A stretch of DNA of 64,000 nt, from positions 62,001-126,000 of the forward strand of contig JBKJTT010000007.1 in NCBI GenBank assembly GCA_046590205.1, in the 5' to 3' direction. This DNA is from DATDEW01 sp046590205 (GTDB lineage Bacteria > Bacteroidota > Ignavibacteria > Palsa-1295). The position numbers and the translations under genes were made by a program. Within the stretch, counting starts at the first letter, position 1; every line of letters begins with the position of its first letter. Below the pieces are notes generated by a model. The model had not been told where the DNA came from and did no database searches. It saw only the letters and a list, made by a program, of their open reading frames with translations. Shown here in pieces: positions 1-9,182 of this stretch.

Positions 1-122
1 TAATCAGAAAGTACCTGATTGCCATCAACGACTCCAATTTTCTGGGCGTATGACGTGCTTGAAAGTAAAAGAGCACCGATAAGTGCAACAAGAGCTACGC
101 TAAGTTTCTTAATGGAAACCAT
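1..122 (-). CDS. OmpH/Skp-like periplasmic chaperone, N-terminus only
   Basis: Partial gene running off the left edge. The 40 visible residues begin MVSIKKLSVALVALIGALLL, continue to a signal-peptidase-like SYAQ site, and then read KIGVVDGNQVLSD. The K-I-G-x-V-D-x-x-x-V-L-S pattern just after the signal peptide is typical of the OmpH/Skp family, which chaperones outer-membrane proteins in the periplasm. A GGAGG ribosome site lies about 10 bases before the ATG (120-122), which fixes the start. cysS lies 118 bases upstream on the same strand. The coiled-coil arms that would confirm the family are outside the window, so the name rests on the first mature residues. Confidence 0.7.
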   Translation of the reverse strand, partial: MVSIKKLSVALVALIGALLLSSTSYAQKIGVVDGNQVLSD

Positions 123-240
123 TGGCTATCTATCCTCCGTAAAAGTTAATAAAATGATGTTAGGTCAAAACCTATAATAATCGAACTGCACAAAAGGTAT
201 TTTTTCGGCTAAAAGTTTCCTTTTACACATTAAAAATGGT

Positions 241-1749
241 TCATTCCGGCTCTTTTAAGCCCCATGTTGTGCCCTCTTTCCCGTCCTCTAAGATAATCCC
301 CGCCTTAGCCAAGTCATCTCTGATGGAATCGCTCATTTTGAAGTCTTTTGCCGCTCTGGCTTCCATTCGCCAGTTTATGACAGTCTTAAGGACAGAATCA
401 AGGACTTCACTTTTGTCTTGGGCGTTTTCCTGATGCTCTGATGGGATAATACCGAGAACTTGGTCACCTATCAATGACATCAGTCTCCATAAAGATGTTG
501 ATCTACTAACCCAATCCTTCTGAATATCAAGTGGCAACATTTCTTCCAAATCAAAGGACAGTGAGTTCTCAGATGATGTAATCTGATTTACCTCCCCTAC
601 TATTTCGAACAATGTTGCAATAGCCTTTGGAGTATTAAAATCATCATCTAAGTCTGCAATGAATTGTTTATATAGTTTATCATCTTTATCAAGATCCAAA
701 AGCATAATTGATAAACTGTGCTGCCCAATCATATCTTTCAATCTTGAGTAACTCGATAACATCTTCTTGTATCCCGTCTCGGCTGCTTTAATAGCATCAA
801 CCTTAAACTCCGTCGTACTTCTATAGTGCGACTGAAGTATAAAGAAGCGTAACGTCATTGGGTCGAACTCCCCAAAGAGGTCAACTAAATAGCTTGAGTT
901 GCCGACTGACTTCCCCATCTTTTTGCCGTCAACAGTTACCATGTTGTTGTGCATCCAGTACTTGACGAACTGCTTGCCTGTGGCTGACTCTGACTGCGCT
1001 ATCTCGCATTCGTGATGCGGAAACTGGTTCTCGATACCGCCACCATGAATATCGATCGTCTCGCCAAGATACTTCATACTCATTGCAGAGCACTCGATAT
1101 GCCAACCGGGGAAGCCATCACCCCACGGTGAAGCCCACCGCATGATGTGCCCGCCTTCGGCACGTTTCCATAGTGCGAAGTCCTGTGGATTGCGTTTGTC
1201 ACTTCTCGCGTCAACTCTACCTGATGCTTCTTGGTCTTCTGTCTTTCGTCCGGAAAGTTTTCCGTAATCAGCATCCTTCGTTATATCGAAATAGACATTC
1301 CCTTTGACTTCGTATGCAAAGCCCTTTTCGATAAGCTCTTTGATAATCTCAATCTGCTCGATGATATGCCCTGATGCAAGCGGCTGAATATGAGGTGTTA
1401 TGATATTTAGCTTCTTGAGGTCATCCCAAAATCTATGAGTATATTTCTCGGATAGCTCCTTTGGGTGCATCTTGCGCCTGGCTGCCTCAAGAACGAGCTT
1501 ATCCTCCCCCTCGTCGTTGTTATCAACCATGTGCCCGACATCGGTGATGTTCTGGACGTGGGTTACCTCATACCCCAAAAATGTGAGGTACCTGCGGACT
1601 ATATCAAAGGTGATATAGCTCTTGGCATGACCGATATGGGTATCGGAATAAACCGTCGGTCCGCAGACATACATACCCACATTTGGGGCGTTTATGGGCG
1701 TGAAAAGCTCTTTTTCTCGGGAAAGGGTATTATATATTTGCAGTGCCAT
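241..1749 (-). CDS. cysS: Cysteine--tRNA ligase
   Basis: 502 residues, a usual length for class I CysRS, which charges tRNA-Cys in the cytoplasm. The N-terminal CGPTVY block (Cys29) supplies one zinc ligand. The class I HIGH motif is at 38-41. The HIECS and HHECE segments near 210-240 supply the remaining zinc ligands. The KMSKS loop appears as KMGKS near residue 278, a conservative change at a variable position of this motif. The C-terminal R-x-E-A-R-x-x-K-x-F-x-x-x-D-x-I-R anticodon-binding-type helix is present. It lies alone on the minus strand, followed by the OmpH-like gene. No shortening or frame damage is seen. Confidence 0.97.
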   Translation of the reverse strand: MALQIYNTLSREKELFTPINAPNVGMYVCGPTVYSDTHIGHAKSYITFDIVRRYLTFLGYEVTHVQNITDVGHMVDNNDEGEDKLVLEAARRKMHPKELSEKYTHRFWDDLKKLNIITPHIQPLASGHIIEQIEIIKELIEKGFAYEVKGNVYFDITKDADYGKLSGRKTEDQEASGRVDARSDKRNPQDFALWKRAEGGHIMRWASPWGDGFPGWHIECSAMSMKYLGETIDIHGGGIENQFPHHECEIAQSESATGKQFVKYWMHNNMVTVDGKKMGKSVGNSSYLVDLFGEFDPMTLRFFILQSHYRSTTEFKVDAIKAAETGYKKMLSSYSRLKDMIGQHSLSIMLLDLDKDDKLYKQFIADLDDDFNTPKAIATLFEIVGEVNQITSSENSLSFDLEEMLPLDIQKDWVSRSTSLWRLMSLIGDQVLGIIPSEHQENAQDKSEVLDSVLKTVINWRMEARAAKDFKMSDSIRDDLAKAGIILEDGKEGTTWGLKEPE

Positions 1750-1872
1750 ACCTTAGTTCAACGCGTTAATAAGGGGCGGAAGTTCAGAATTTCTCAGAAA
1801 ATGGACATATTGTGAGCTGGTGGAGAAAAGTGGTATTTTCTTATTTTAGAGGAAACAAAAGTTCGGATTTTA

Positions 1873-1902
1873 TTGTCTTTAGCCGTCAGTTTTGTATATT
1901 TG
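1873..1902 (+). promoter_or_regulatory. Bacteroidota-type promoter for the small lipoprotein
   Basis: TTG at 1873-1875, a 19-base spacer, then TATATTTG at 1895-1902. This fits the TTTG / TAnnTTTG consensus of Bacteroidota housekeeping promoters. It points at the lipoprotein start at 2004 and would leave a leader of roughly 95 bases. Confidence 0.55.
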
Positions 1903-2003
1903 CAAGTCAAGTTTTCAATTCACCAGTTGTGGTGAGGGGAGAGGGGCTTCTCGAACCCATTATCATGACTACTGTTTCAACACTAATAATAGAGGTAATA
2001 ACA

Positions 2004-2189
2004 ATGAGGCTTCGTAATATCCTTTTTCTTAGCGCTATAGCTGTTCTCACCATTGGCGTTTCGTCATGTGGTAAGAAAGCTGATGAGCCAAAGCCGGCTG
2101 ATTCTATGATGACGCCAGCTCCTGCACCAGCTCCAGGTCCAGCAATGGACACTATAGTTGCTCCGGCAGGTACAATGGAAAAGAAATAA
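2004..2189 (+). CDS. Small Pro/Ala-rich lipoprotein
   Basis: 61 residues starting MRLRNILFLSAIAVLTIGVS, followed by a lipobox-like V-S-S-C, so the mature protein should be lipidated at the Cys and anchored in the envelope. The mature part is very short: a charged KKADEPKPAD start, then a Pro/Ala/Met-rich tail containing APAPAPGPA, ending in EKK. I chose the ATG at 2004 because the signal peptide begins there and AGAGGTAATAACA precedes it; longer upstream in-frame reading has no signal and crosses the promoter. No domain is recognised. Low-complexity lipoproteins like this often act as spacers or are of unknown role. A strong terminator follows. Confidence 0.7.
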   Translation: MRLRNILFLSAIAVLTIGVSSCGKKADEPKPADSMMTPAPAPAPGPAMDTIVAPAGTMEKK

Positions 2190-2214
2190 GTTTACTTATT
2201 TCTCGCACCTTTGT

Positions 2215-2247
2215 AAAAGGTCTCGCTACGAAAGTACGAGACCTTTT
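2215..2247 (+). terminator. Bidirectional intrinsic terminator
   Basis: AAAAGGTCTCG pairs with CGAGACCTTTT. The hairpin is extended inward by TAC/GTA with a GAAA tetraloop after one bulged C. A-run and T-run on the two sides let it work for both converging lipoprotein genes (2004-2189 plus, 2248-2601 minus). Confidence 0.85.
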
Positions 2248-2601
2248 CTATTTATAGATAGTCACAAGAACACTATCGGGCTGATAGTTAGAGGTGACAT
2301 GAACGTAGGTAACAAGCGTATCTACCACGAGCTTCGAGCGGTCAACCTGGATCGGTACGGACTGATTATCCCCTGAACCTGAAGCCACAAGAATAAGTGC
2401 TCCTGACGTATCCTTTGTCATACATTTCCAGGAAAATGGACAGGGACAGGTGTGAGTGATAGAAACGGTCTTCTGCGTCTCTGAAGGTTGGAAGACGAGA
2501 GTCTTCGGACTCAACTCCATCTTTCGCTCATAGGATGTGGTTGTCTCGCTGCATCCGGCAGTGATGAACATAAGAAGGAATAATGCTACAACTGTTTTCA
2601 T
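2248..2601 (-). CDS. Lipoprotein with BACON-like domain
   Basis: 117 residues. The first 16 form a lipoprotein signal ending ITAGC, so Cys17 should be acylated. The remainder has the spacing of a BACON-type immunoglobulin-like domain: an L-S-P-x-x-L-x-F strand, a T-V-S-I-T strand, a central aromatic S-W-K-C, and a closing V-x-V-T-S-x-x-x-P-D-S-V-L-V-T-I strand. BACON domains are common in surface proteins of Bacteroidota. Unusual for such a small domain, it carries three Cys in HTCPCPFSWKC. It stands alone on the minus strand, facing the other small lipoprotein across a shared terminator. The domain assignment is from pattern only. Confidence 0.6.
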   Translation of the reverse strand: MKTVVALFLLMFITAGCSETTTSYERKMELSPKTLVFQPSETQKTVSITHTCPCPFSWKCMTKDTSGALILVASGSGDNQSVPIQVDRSKLVVDTLVTYVHVTSNYQPDSVLVTIYK

Positions 2602-2636
2602 AAGAGAAATGCTTTTCCTTTTAAAACAAAAGCACT

Positions 2637-3971
2637 CTATCGGTTAACAAGTTCCTCTTCTTGTTCTTCGATAGCCAATGCTTCTGCCATTGCTCGATGT
2701 GCATCCATCACGTCTGATAGTCGTGGTAGGTTTCGCATAAAGAGATATGTCGGTATCGCGATAAGCGCCATGATACCTGCATCAACCCAAAGAGCAGCGC
2801 TGATGCCATACTCATGCGTCAAGTACCCAGCAAGTAAACTACCGAAGGGAAAGAGACCAGCAAATGATAGTGAGTAAATCCCCATAACTCTGCCGCGATA
2901 CTCATCCGGTACAAATCGCTGAAGCGTCGAGTTTGCCGTGATGAAGAACGTAATGATAGACCATCCTGCAATTCCTAAACATATCATCACAGGCAACACA
3001 GTTGATAAAAACGGCAGTGCTATCATTGCTATGATAAACGTGCCGATGCTAATAAAGAGCATCTTCCTCGGTCGAAGCTTTGCGCCGAACGCAGCTTGCG
3101 TTATCGCTGCGACGAGTGCTCCGAGTCCATTCGCCGATAGCAGTGCGCCGTATGTCGAAGAACTTCCCTTTAATATCTCAACTGCAATGACGGGAATATT
3201 CACCGTATAGCTCCAAGCAAAAAGCGTCATGCCGATAACGAGTGTCATCAGTGCTCTGTAGTTTGGTATCGAGTAGAGATACGTGATGCCCTCTTTCATT
3301 GCATTGAATCGTGATCCTTTGCGCTCTGGGCGTTTTCGGTTCTCATTTTCGATCTTCATCCGCGTTAAGCTGTATATCACTGCCGCGAAGGAAAGTCCGT
3401 TCAAGAGGAAGCAGAGTTCTATCGAGAACGATGCAATGATTGCCGCACCGACTGCCGGACCGACAAGTCGCGCTGCATTAAAGACGGCGGAGTTTAATGC
3501 TACGGCATTTGCAACGTCTTCCTTCCCTACCATCTCGACGACAAATGATTGCCGCGTCGGCAGATCAAATGCAATTGTGATGCCAAGCATTAGGTTTATC
3601 GCGCCGAGTACCCATATCGACGTCATATCTTGCCAGACAAAGACTGCCAGCATCAAGGCGAATAACCCGGCAAATGCTTGTGTGATGATAATGATCTTCC
3701 GCTTCGGAAATTCATCGGCGATAGTCCCGGCATAAGCTCCGAGAAGAAGTACAGGTACTGCACCGAGGAAACTCATCAAGCCAAGTGCTCTTGAATCACG
3801 AGTGATGGAATAGACCAACCATGATAGTGCTGTATTCTGAAGCCAGGTACCGATGAGTGATACGACCTGTCCGGTAAAGAAGAGTCGGTAATTACGATGC
3901 CGAAGTGAACGGAATGTGTACTTTATAAAGTCTTCGGTCTTGTCGCTATATGTTGAGATGAATTTCGTCAC
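2637..3971 (-). CDS. MFS transporter (MFS_3/EntS-like)
   Basis: 444 residues with about twelve hydrophobic spans. The N-terminal block (residues 20-60: F-R-x-L-R-x-R-N-Y-R-L-F-F, G-x-x-V-S-L-I-G-T-W-L-Q-N) and the G-x-x-A-D-x-x-x-K-R loop near 80-93 are typical of the MFS_3 exporters, relatives of the enterobactin exporter EntS. Other members export macrolides or unknown small molecules from the cytoplasm. A second half signature, Y-R-G-R-V-M-G-I-Y, lies near 360. The substrate cannot be told. It is divergent from the HerA-like gene 62 bases away. Confidence 0.85.
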   Translation of the reverse strand: MTKFISTYSDKTEDFIKYTFRSLRHRNYRLFFTGQVVSLIGTWLQNTALSWLVYSITRDSRALGLMSFLGAVPVLLLGAYAGTIADEFPKRKIIIITQAFAGLFALMLAVFVWQDMTSIWVLGAINLMLGITIAFDLPTRQSFVVEMVGKEDVANAVALNSAVFNAARLVGPAVGAAIIASFSIELCFLLNGLSFAAVIYSLTRMKIENENRKRPERKGSRFNAMKEGITYLYSIPNYRALMTLVIGMTLFAWSYTVNIPVIAVEILKGSSSTYGALLSANGLGALVAAITQAAFGAKLRPRKMLFISIGTFIIAMIALPFLSTVLPVMICLGIAGWSIITFFITANSTLQRFVPDEYRGRVMGIYSLSFAGLFPFGSLLAGYLTHEYGISAALWVDAGIMALIAIPTYLFMRNLPRLSDVMDAHRAMAEALAIEEQEEELVNR

Positions 3972-4033
3972 AGAATTGAGGCAACGTTTTTTACGGTTTC
4001 TTTATTACTAAGTTACTAATTTTCTCATTAACT

Positions 4034-5500
4034 ATGTCACAACTTCTTCTGGCTCGTTCATCAGGAAAAGATATTTTCCTTAATCCGAAAATGGTCAATC
4101 GTCACGGCATCATTGCCGGTGCGACGTGGACGGGAAAGACCGTCACCCTCCAAGCTATTACCGAACATCTAAGTAGTATCGGTGTGCCGGTATTCCTTGC
4201 TGATATCAAAGGTGATCTATCCGGCATTACCAAGCCCGGTGGCGGCAATCCGAAGATCGATGCGCGGCTTGCAGAACTTGGGATAACAGGACATAGCTTC
4301 GAAGGGTATCCTGTCACCTTCTGGGATGTGCATGGCGAGAAAGGTCATCCTGTCAGAGCAACGATCTCTGATATGGGTCCTATCCTCCTTTCGCGTCTAT
4401 TAAATCTCAATGATACTCAAACCGGAGTATTAAACCTTGTTTTCAAAATTGCTGATGATAACGGAATGCTTCTTCTTGATATGAAGGACTTGCGTTCGAT
4501 GCTGCAATATGTCGGTGATAACGATGATGACTTCAAGACCGAGTACGGCAATGTCTCAAAGGCATCGGTCGGGGCGATACAACGTTCGTTGCTTGAGATT
4601 GAACAGCAAGGTGGTGATATTCTCTTCGGCGAACCGGCTCTCAATATTTTCGACCTTCTCCAGATCGGCACAGGCGGAAAAGGAATGATAAACATCCTTG
4701 CCGCAGAGAAGCTGATGCAGACGCCAAAGATGTATGCGACGTTCCTCTTGTGGCTTTTATCAGAACTCTTCGAGAATTTGCCGGAGGTTGGCGACCTCGA
4801 TAAACCGAAACTCGTCTTTATCTTCGATGAGGCGCATCTCCTTTTCGATGAGGCGCCGGATATTTTGCTTGATAAGATCGAGCAGGTCGTGCGTCTTATT
4901 CGCTCGAAGGGCGTCGGCGTCTTCTTCGTGACGCAGAACCCCATTGATATTCCTGATAAAGTTGCTGCACAACTTGGTAACCGTATCCAACATGCGCTTC
5001 GGGCTTTCACACCTCGTGACCAGAAAGCCGTCAAGGCGATGGCGCAGACATTCAGAACAAATCCTTCGCTCGATATTGAATCGGTCATCACCGAACTTGC
5101 AGTAGGCGAAGCGTTGGTATCGCTTCTCGATGAGAAGGGTTCGCCGACGGTCGTGGAGCGGACTTTTATCGTGCCGCCACATTCGAAGCTCGGACCTATC
5201 CCGGATGCAGATCGGTCGCAGGTTTTGAAGATGTCATTTTTCTATGGTCGGTATGAAAATATGGTTGACCGAGAGTCGGCTTATGAACTGCTGAAGAAAC
5301 GAGCTGAACAGACTGCCGTCCAAGAGGCGCAGGAAGCCGAGCAAGTCGCCGAAGAAAAAGCCGCAAGACCCAGAGGCAGACAACCCGATACCCTCATCCA
5401 GACCGTAGCCAAAACAGCAGTCCGCTCCGCCGCAGTAGCCATCGGCGGCTCGATAGTAAGAGGTCTGCTTGGTTCACTCTTTGGGGGCAGAAGGAGGTAA
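4034..5500 (+). CDS. HerA-like ATPase (DUF853 family)
   Basis: 488 residues, matching the DUF853 (helicase HerA-like C-terminal) family of hexameric P-loop ATPases. The Walker A motif G-A-T-W-T-G-K-T is at 29-36; most relatives have Gly where Trp32 sits. Walker B (FIFDEAH) is near 265, followed by the [16 protein letters not shown] sensor strand near 290. The tail (from about 440) is Ala/Glu/Gln-rich and then hydrophobic-glycine-rich, ending GGRRR. Family members are DNA-pumping ATPases or are uncharacterised. No NurA nuclease partner or defence gene is adjacent; dapF follows 39 bases later on the same strand. Confidence 0.85.
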   Translation: MSQLLLARSSGKDIFLNPKMVNRHGIIAGATWTGKTVTLQAITEHLSSIGVPVFLADIKGDLSGITKPGGGNPKIDARLAELGITGHSFEGYPVTFWDVHGEKGHPVRATISDMGPILLSRLLNLNDTQTGVLNLVFKIADDNGMLLLDMKDLRSMLQYVGDNDDDFKTEYGNVSKASVGAIQRSLLEIEQQGGDILFGEPALNIFDLLQIGTGGKGMINILAAEKLMQTPKMYATFLLWLLSELFENLPEVGDLDKPKLVFIFDEAHLLFDEAPDILLDKIEQVVRLIRSKGVGVFFVTQNPIDIPDKVAAQLGNRIQHALRAFTPRDQKAVKAMAQTFRTNPSLDIESVITELAVGEALVSLLDEKGSPTVVERTFIVPPHSKLGPIPDADRSQVLKMSFFYGRYENMVDRESAYELLKKRAEQTAVQEAQEAEQVAEEKAARPRGRQPDTLIQTVAKTAVRSAAVAIGGSIVRGLLGSLFGGRRR

Positions 5501-5539
5501 AGATTACAGTTATTCAACTCGCTTTGTTAGCAGAATCCT

Positions 5540-6406
5540 ATGACAGATATCCCTATCTCATTATACTCCGGCGCGGGCAACGAATTCGTTATCATTGATG
5601 CATATAACGAGCCGCTTGTCTTCGGAAAAGTAAAGCTCAACGCATTGGCGCAGACCGTCTCGAACCGCAAGGGTCCTATCGGCTCGGACGGGATGATCGT
5701 TCTGGCTCGTTCGGCAAAAGCACCGTTCATGATGAACTTCTATAATCCTGACGGCTCCTTCGGTGCGCTCTGCGGCAACGGTGCGCGTTGTGCTGTGCAG
5801 GCGGCGTTTGATATGGGTATCATACAAGACCGTAATACATCATTTGAGGTCTTAAGCGAAATTGTATCTGCAGAAGGTACGGGCGAGAACAGAGTCCGCG
5901 TTCATTACCGCGACCCTAAACACATTAAGCTGAAGTTCAAACTTTCTCTCGGTGGCGAGTTGGTCAGTTGTCACTATGTTGACATGGGGTCACAGCATGC
6001 CGTTATCTTCTTTGATGAGATAGAGCAGCTTGGAGCAAACACGATAGAGGATTTTGATATAAATAAGTACGGATCTGCTGTGCGTAATCATGAGGACTTC
6101 AATCCGCTTGGTGCAAATGCAAATTTTATTCAAGTCTCCGAAGACGCTGAAGGAAAATATCTTCGTATCCGAACCTTCGAGCGTGGCGTCGAGGGCGAAA
6201 CAGCCGCATGCGGAACGGGCTGTATGAGTTCGGCAATAGTTGCGTATGGCTTAGGGCGCATTGAAGAGCTTCCAATACGTCTGAAAGTCCAGAGCGGCGA
6301 ATTCGTCTATGTAAATTTTACTCTTGATGGCTCTCACGTAAAAGACCTAACCCTCGAAGGAAGCGCCGTCCGCAAAAGAAGAGGCGTAGTTAGTGTGGAA
6401 GGATAA
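5540..6406 (+). CDS. dapF: Diaminopimelate epimerase
   Basis: 288 residues. Converts LL- to meso-diaminopimelate for lysine and peptidoglycan synthesis in the cytoplasm. Both catalytic cysteines are visible: Cys78 in ALCGNGARC and Cys224 in AACGTGC. The substrate-binding N-P-D-G-S segment precedes the first, and the E-R-G-V-E-G-E-T segment precedes the second. The second motif reads A-C-G-T-G-C where A-C-G-T-G-A/T is commoner, an extra Cys. It follows the HerA-like gene closely and converges on recG. Confidence 0.95.
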   Translation: MTDIPISLYSGAGNEFVIIDAYNEPLVFGKVKLNALAQTVSNRKGPIGSDGMIVLARSAKAPFMMNFYNPDGSFGALCGNGARCAVQAAFDMGIIQDRNTSFEVLSEIVSAEGTGENRVRVHYRDPKHIKLKFKLSLGGELVSCHYVDMGSQHAVIFFDEIEQLGANTIEDFDINKYGSAVRNHEDFNPLGANANFIQVSEDAEGKYLRIRTFERGVEGETAACGTGCMSSAIVAYGLGRIEELPIRLKVQSGEFVYVNFTLDGSHVKDLTLEGSAVRKRRGVVSVEG

Positions 6407-6430
6407 GAAAGCACTTCACCCTCGTAACAC

Positions 6431-8668
6431 TTACCCCACATCCAAAAAGCTTTCTTTCTCTTGATAAAGGCGGAGCAGCTCTTGTCTGGTACCCATGTGT
6501 TCTTTGGTGCGGAGTTGGGGGTCTCGTTTTAAGAGGTCGCTTACGTTCGCTGTTGCTTCGTTCAGGAGGTCTTCGTCGAAGATCAGGTCGGCGAGTTTGA
6601 GCTTGAGCACGCCTGATTGCTGTGTGCCGAGGAAGTCGCCGGGACCGCGCATCGCGAGGTCGGCTTTCGCAATTTCAAATCCGTTCGTTGTGCTTTCTAA
6701 TACTCGCAGACGCTCCAAAGCTTCGGTTCGTTTTTCAATCTCATCGCTCGTGAGCGCAAGTTGTGCATCAGGTGAAAGTTTATCGCTCGGGACAAGAATA
6801 CACTCCGATTGTTTTCCTCCCCGCCCAACTCTGCCGCGAAGTTGATGAAGTTGTGCCAATCCGAACCGCTCCGCATTACCGATGACCATGAGCGTTGCGT
6901 TCGCAACGTCGATACCAACTTCAATGACTGATGTAGCGACAAGTATATCAAGCTGATGTTCACGAAATGACGCCATCACTGCTTGTTTCTCGTCGCTTTT
7001 GAGCTTACCATGCACTAATCCGACACGCAGATCAGGAAAAATCTTTTCCTTAAAAACTTCATACGCGCTGATGGCTGTCTTTACATCCTTCGAGTCCGAT
7101 TTTTCTAATTGCGGATAGACAATATAGACCTGCTCCTTGCGACTAACAACTACTTCCTTCATGTGACGGAACAACTCACGCTGTTCTTTCGGGAAGACGA
7201 TACGCGTTACTATTTCTTTGCGTCCTGCGGGCAATTCATCTATCGTCGAGACATCAAGGTCTTGATAGAGCGTCATCGCAAGTGTACGAGGGATCGGCGT
7301 TGCCGTCATGATGAGCACATCGGGCGGAGCTATCGGATTTTTTGCGACGAGTGTCTTGCGCTGCTCGACACCAAACTTGTGTTGCTCATCAGCAACAACG
7401 ATACCCAGTTTCTCGAACTCGACACTCTCTTCAAGCAGTGCATGTGTGCCGATAACGATATGCGTCATGCCTTCGCGCAGTTCTCTCAGAATTTCTTCTC
7501 GTTGTTTCTTCGGCTGTTTCCCGACAAGAAGTGATACTTCTATCGGCAACCCTTCCAACATTTTTGATATTGACTGGTGATGCTGCTTTGCAAGCACTTC
7601 CGTCGGAGCCATGAGCACTGCCTGATAGCCGTTCTCAACTGCCATAAGCATTGCAAGTAGCGCAACAATGGTCTTCCCGCTCCCAACATCACCTTGTACA
7701 AGCCGGTGCATCGGGATTGGTTTGTTGTGTCCACTCTTTGACATATCCTTCGCAATCTCACCGATGACTCGCTTTTGTGCGTTAGTGAGATTGAAGGGAA
7801 GATTTTTTATGACTTTAAGTATCAGCGACTTGTCTTTCGTCGTAAGTCCTTCGCCCTTCGTTACTGAATTCAAAGATGAAACATCAAAGCGAATCCCACT
7901 CCTCGAAAGTGCATGCATCTTCATCCGCTCGACAGCAAAGCGAAGCTGGAGGAAGAATAACTCTTCGTATTTTAAGCGCTCTTTGGCATGATGAAGTGAT
8001 TCAGGTGATTCGGGGTTATGCGCAGTGCTTATTGCTTCAAAGCGTGTTGGAAATTTTCTTCCGGCGAGAATCTCTTCAGGTAATACTTCTTTTGTTGCTT
8101 CCTTGAACTCATCTGTCGTCACAACTTGCTCAAGCATTGCGCGTAGCTGCATCTGCGAGAGTCGCGCTTCTTTGAATGCTTGAGAAAATCGATAGACAGG
8201 AAGCATACGTCCTTCAAGAAGCTGTTTGCTGTCGGATACCTTCTCGACAAATTCGGGGTGTACTATCTGCGGATCGTTACGATAGATATTCATGTACCCA
8301 ATAGCGACAATCTCCTCACCAACTTTATACTGCTTCGAGATCCATTCGGCGAATGCGAAGTAGATGAGGTAAAGATGTCCGCCCGAATCATCAGCTATTC
8401 TGATGCTCGTACGCCCGGGTTTTGGAAATTGATGATGATTAATAGCGACGACCTTCCCTCTTACTGTTACCGAATGCCAAAGATAGTCCTTTGCCTCGGA
8501 GAGTTTTATGACCTTCCGAGCATCAATATATTTTCGCGGGTAGAAGGTGACAAGGTCTTCTAGGGTCTCGATGCCGGCATTCGCCAGTGCTTCGGCGCGA
8601 CGCGGACCAATACCCTTGAGCCACTGTAAGGGATACTCTTTTTCGATATGTTCTTGTTCTTTGGGCAA
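6431..8668 (-). CDS. recG: ATP-dependent DNA helicase RecG
   Basis: Branch-migrating helicase that rescues stalled forks and Holliday junctions. Order: a helix-hairpin-helix-like segment L-K-G-I-G-P-R-R-A-E near the N-terminus, the wedge OB-fold (V-R-G-K-V-V-A-I), Walker A G-D-V-G-S-G-K-T near 325, DEQHKFG (usually DEQHRFG), TATPIPRT, and the C-terminal Q-x-R-G-R-V-G-R-G motif VI. The open frame reaches TTG 8734, but a TACTTTTG promoter box at 8681-8688 on this strand would put the transcript start near 8674. I therefore place the start at TTG 8668 (745 residues), with AAGGA just before it. The start is less certain than the identity. Confidence 0.93.
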   Translation of the reverse strand: MPKEQEHIEKEYPLQWLKGIGPRRAEALANAGIETLEDLVTFYPRKYIDARKVIKLSEAKDYLWHSVTVRGKVVAINHHQFPKPGRTSIRIADDSGGHLYLIYFAFAEWISKQYKVGEEIVAIGYMNIYRNDPQIVHPEFVEKVSDSKQLLEGRMLPVYRFSQAFKEARLSQMQLRAMLEQVVTTDEFKEATKEVLPEEILAGRKFPTRFEAISTAHNPESPESLHHAKERLKYEELFFLQLRFAVERMKMHALSRSGIRFDVSSLNSVTKGEGLTTKDKSLILKVIKNLPFNLTNAQKRVIGEIAKDMSKSGHNKPIPMHRLVQGDVGSGKTIVALLAMLMAVENGYQAVLMAPTEVLAKQHHQSISKMLEGLPIEVSLLVGKQPKKQREEILRELREGMTHIVIGTHALLEESVEFEKLGIVVADEQHKFGVEQRKTLVAKNPIAPPDVLIMTATPIPRTLAMTLYQDLDVSTIDELPAGRKEIVTRIVFPKEQRELFRHMKEVVVSRKEQVYIVYPQLEKSDSKDVKTAISAYEVFKEKIFPDLRVGLVHGKLKSDEKQAVMASFREHQLDILVATSVIEVGIDVANATLMVIGNAERFGLAQLHQLRGRVGRGGKQSECILVPSDKLSPDAQLALTSDEIEKRTEALERLRVLESTTNGFEIAKADLAMRGPGDFLGTQQSGVLKLKLADLIFDEDLLNEATANVSDLLKRDPQLRTKEHMGTRQELLRLYQEKESFLDVG

Positions 8669-8680
8669 TTTCCTTAGCAA

Positions 8681-8688
8681 CAAAAGTA
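8681..8688 (-). promoter_or_regulatory. -7 promoter box for recG
   Basis: TACTTTTG read on the minus strand, matching TAnnTTTG. It lies inside the longest possible recG frame, which argues for the shorter protein. No clear -33 TTTG is seen. Confidence 0.4.
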
Positions 8689-8721
8689 CGGAGAGAAACG
8701 TATTACTCTCTGAAAGAATAT

Positions 8722-9123
8722 ATGGAAACACCAATATACCTCATCACATCTGACACCGATGTTACCCTTCCGAAGCCATTGGTAGAGAGCTTTATTGCTT
8801 TCATTTCCGCAAGCGGTATGCCGTTCGCGCCAGAAGTAACGATCGATGGTGAGAAGTCGCATATCCACTTTCTCTTCTTGAATAAAGACTTGAAGCCGCT
8901 CGTCGAAGAATTCATGGCAAAGTTCGAGCCGGATGGATACTCCACGTACGAAGTCGCTGTACCAAATGACAGGGTGAAGCACGCCGAGCAAATTGCCGCC
9001 GAAAGTGGCTGGCAGTTCTTTATTCGTCAGCAAGGCGCAGATAGAACCCGTATTTGCTTTATCAAGACAGCATCGGCCGTAAACGTCAATGAGCTTGAAG
9101 AAAGAATCGAATTAGTTTCTTAA
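8722..9123 (+). CDS. Conserved-looking hypothetical protein
   Basis: 133 residues, no signal peptide or membrane span, acidic, with an alternating strand/helix pattern: METPIYLITSD, then helices around 20-35, strands around 45-55 (SHIHFLFL), a helix LKPLVEEFMAKF, and a C-terminal strand TRICFIKT followed by a short helix. The layout suggests a small alpha/beta fold, but I recognise no family. It is divergent from recG, 53 bases from its likely start, and precedes rnr on the same strand. Codon use looks like its neighbours, so I believe it is a real gene. The ATG has only a weak GAAAG upstream. Confidence 0.6.
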   Translation: METPIYLITSDTDVTLPKPLVESFIAFISASGMPFAPEVTIDGEKSHIHFLFLNKDLKPLVEEFMAKFEPDGYSTYEVAVPNDRVKHAEQIAAESGWQFFIRQQGADRTRICFIKTASAVNVNELEERIELVS

Positions 9124-9164
9124 CCTTTAGCCCTCAACCCTAAACCTTTTGCCCTCTTTCTCCG

Positions 9165-9172
9165 TATCTTTG
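9165..9172 (+). promoter_or_regulatory. -7 promoter box for rnr
   Basis: TATCTTTG matches TAnnTTTG, 10 bases before the rnr ATG, implying a very short or absent leader. A TTTG lies at 9148-9151, but the 13-base spacing is short for a -33 element. Confidence 0.4.
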
Positions 9173-9182
9173 CCTTACAAAC

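Noticed and set aside
4417..5091. 224-residue minus-strand open frame opposite the HerA-like gene
   Set aside because: Ser/Arg/Cys-rich shadow of a conserved ATPase.
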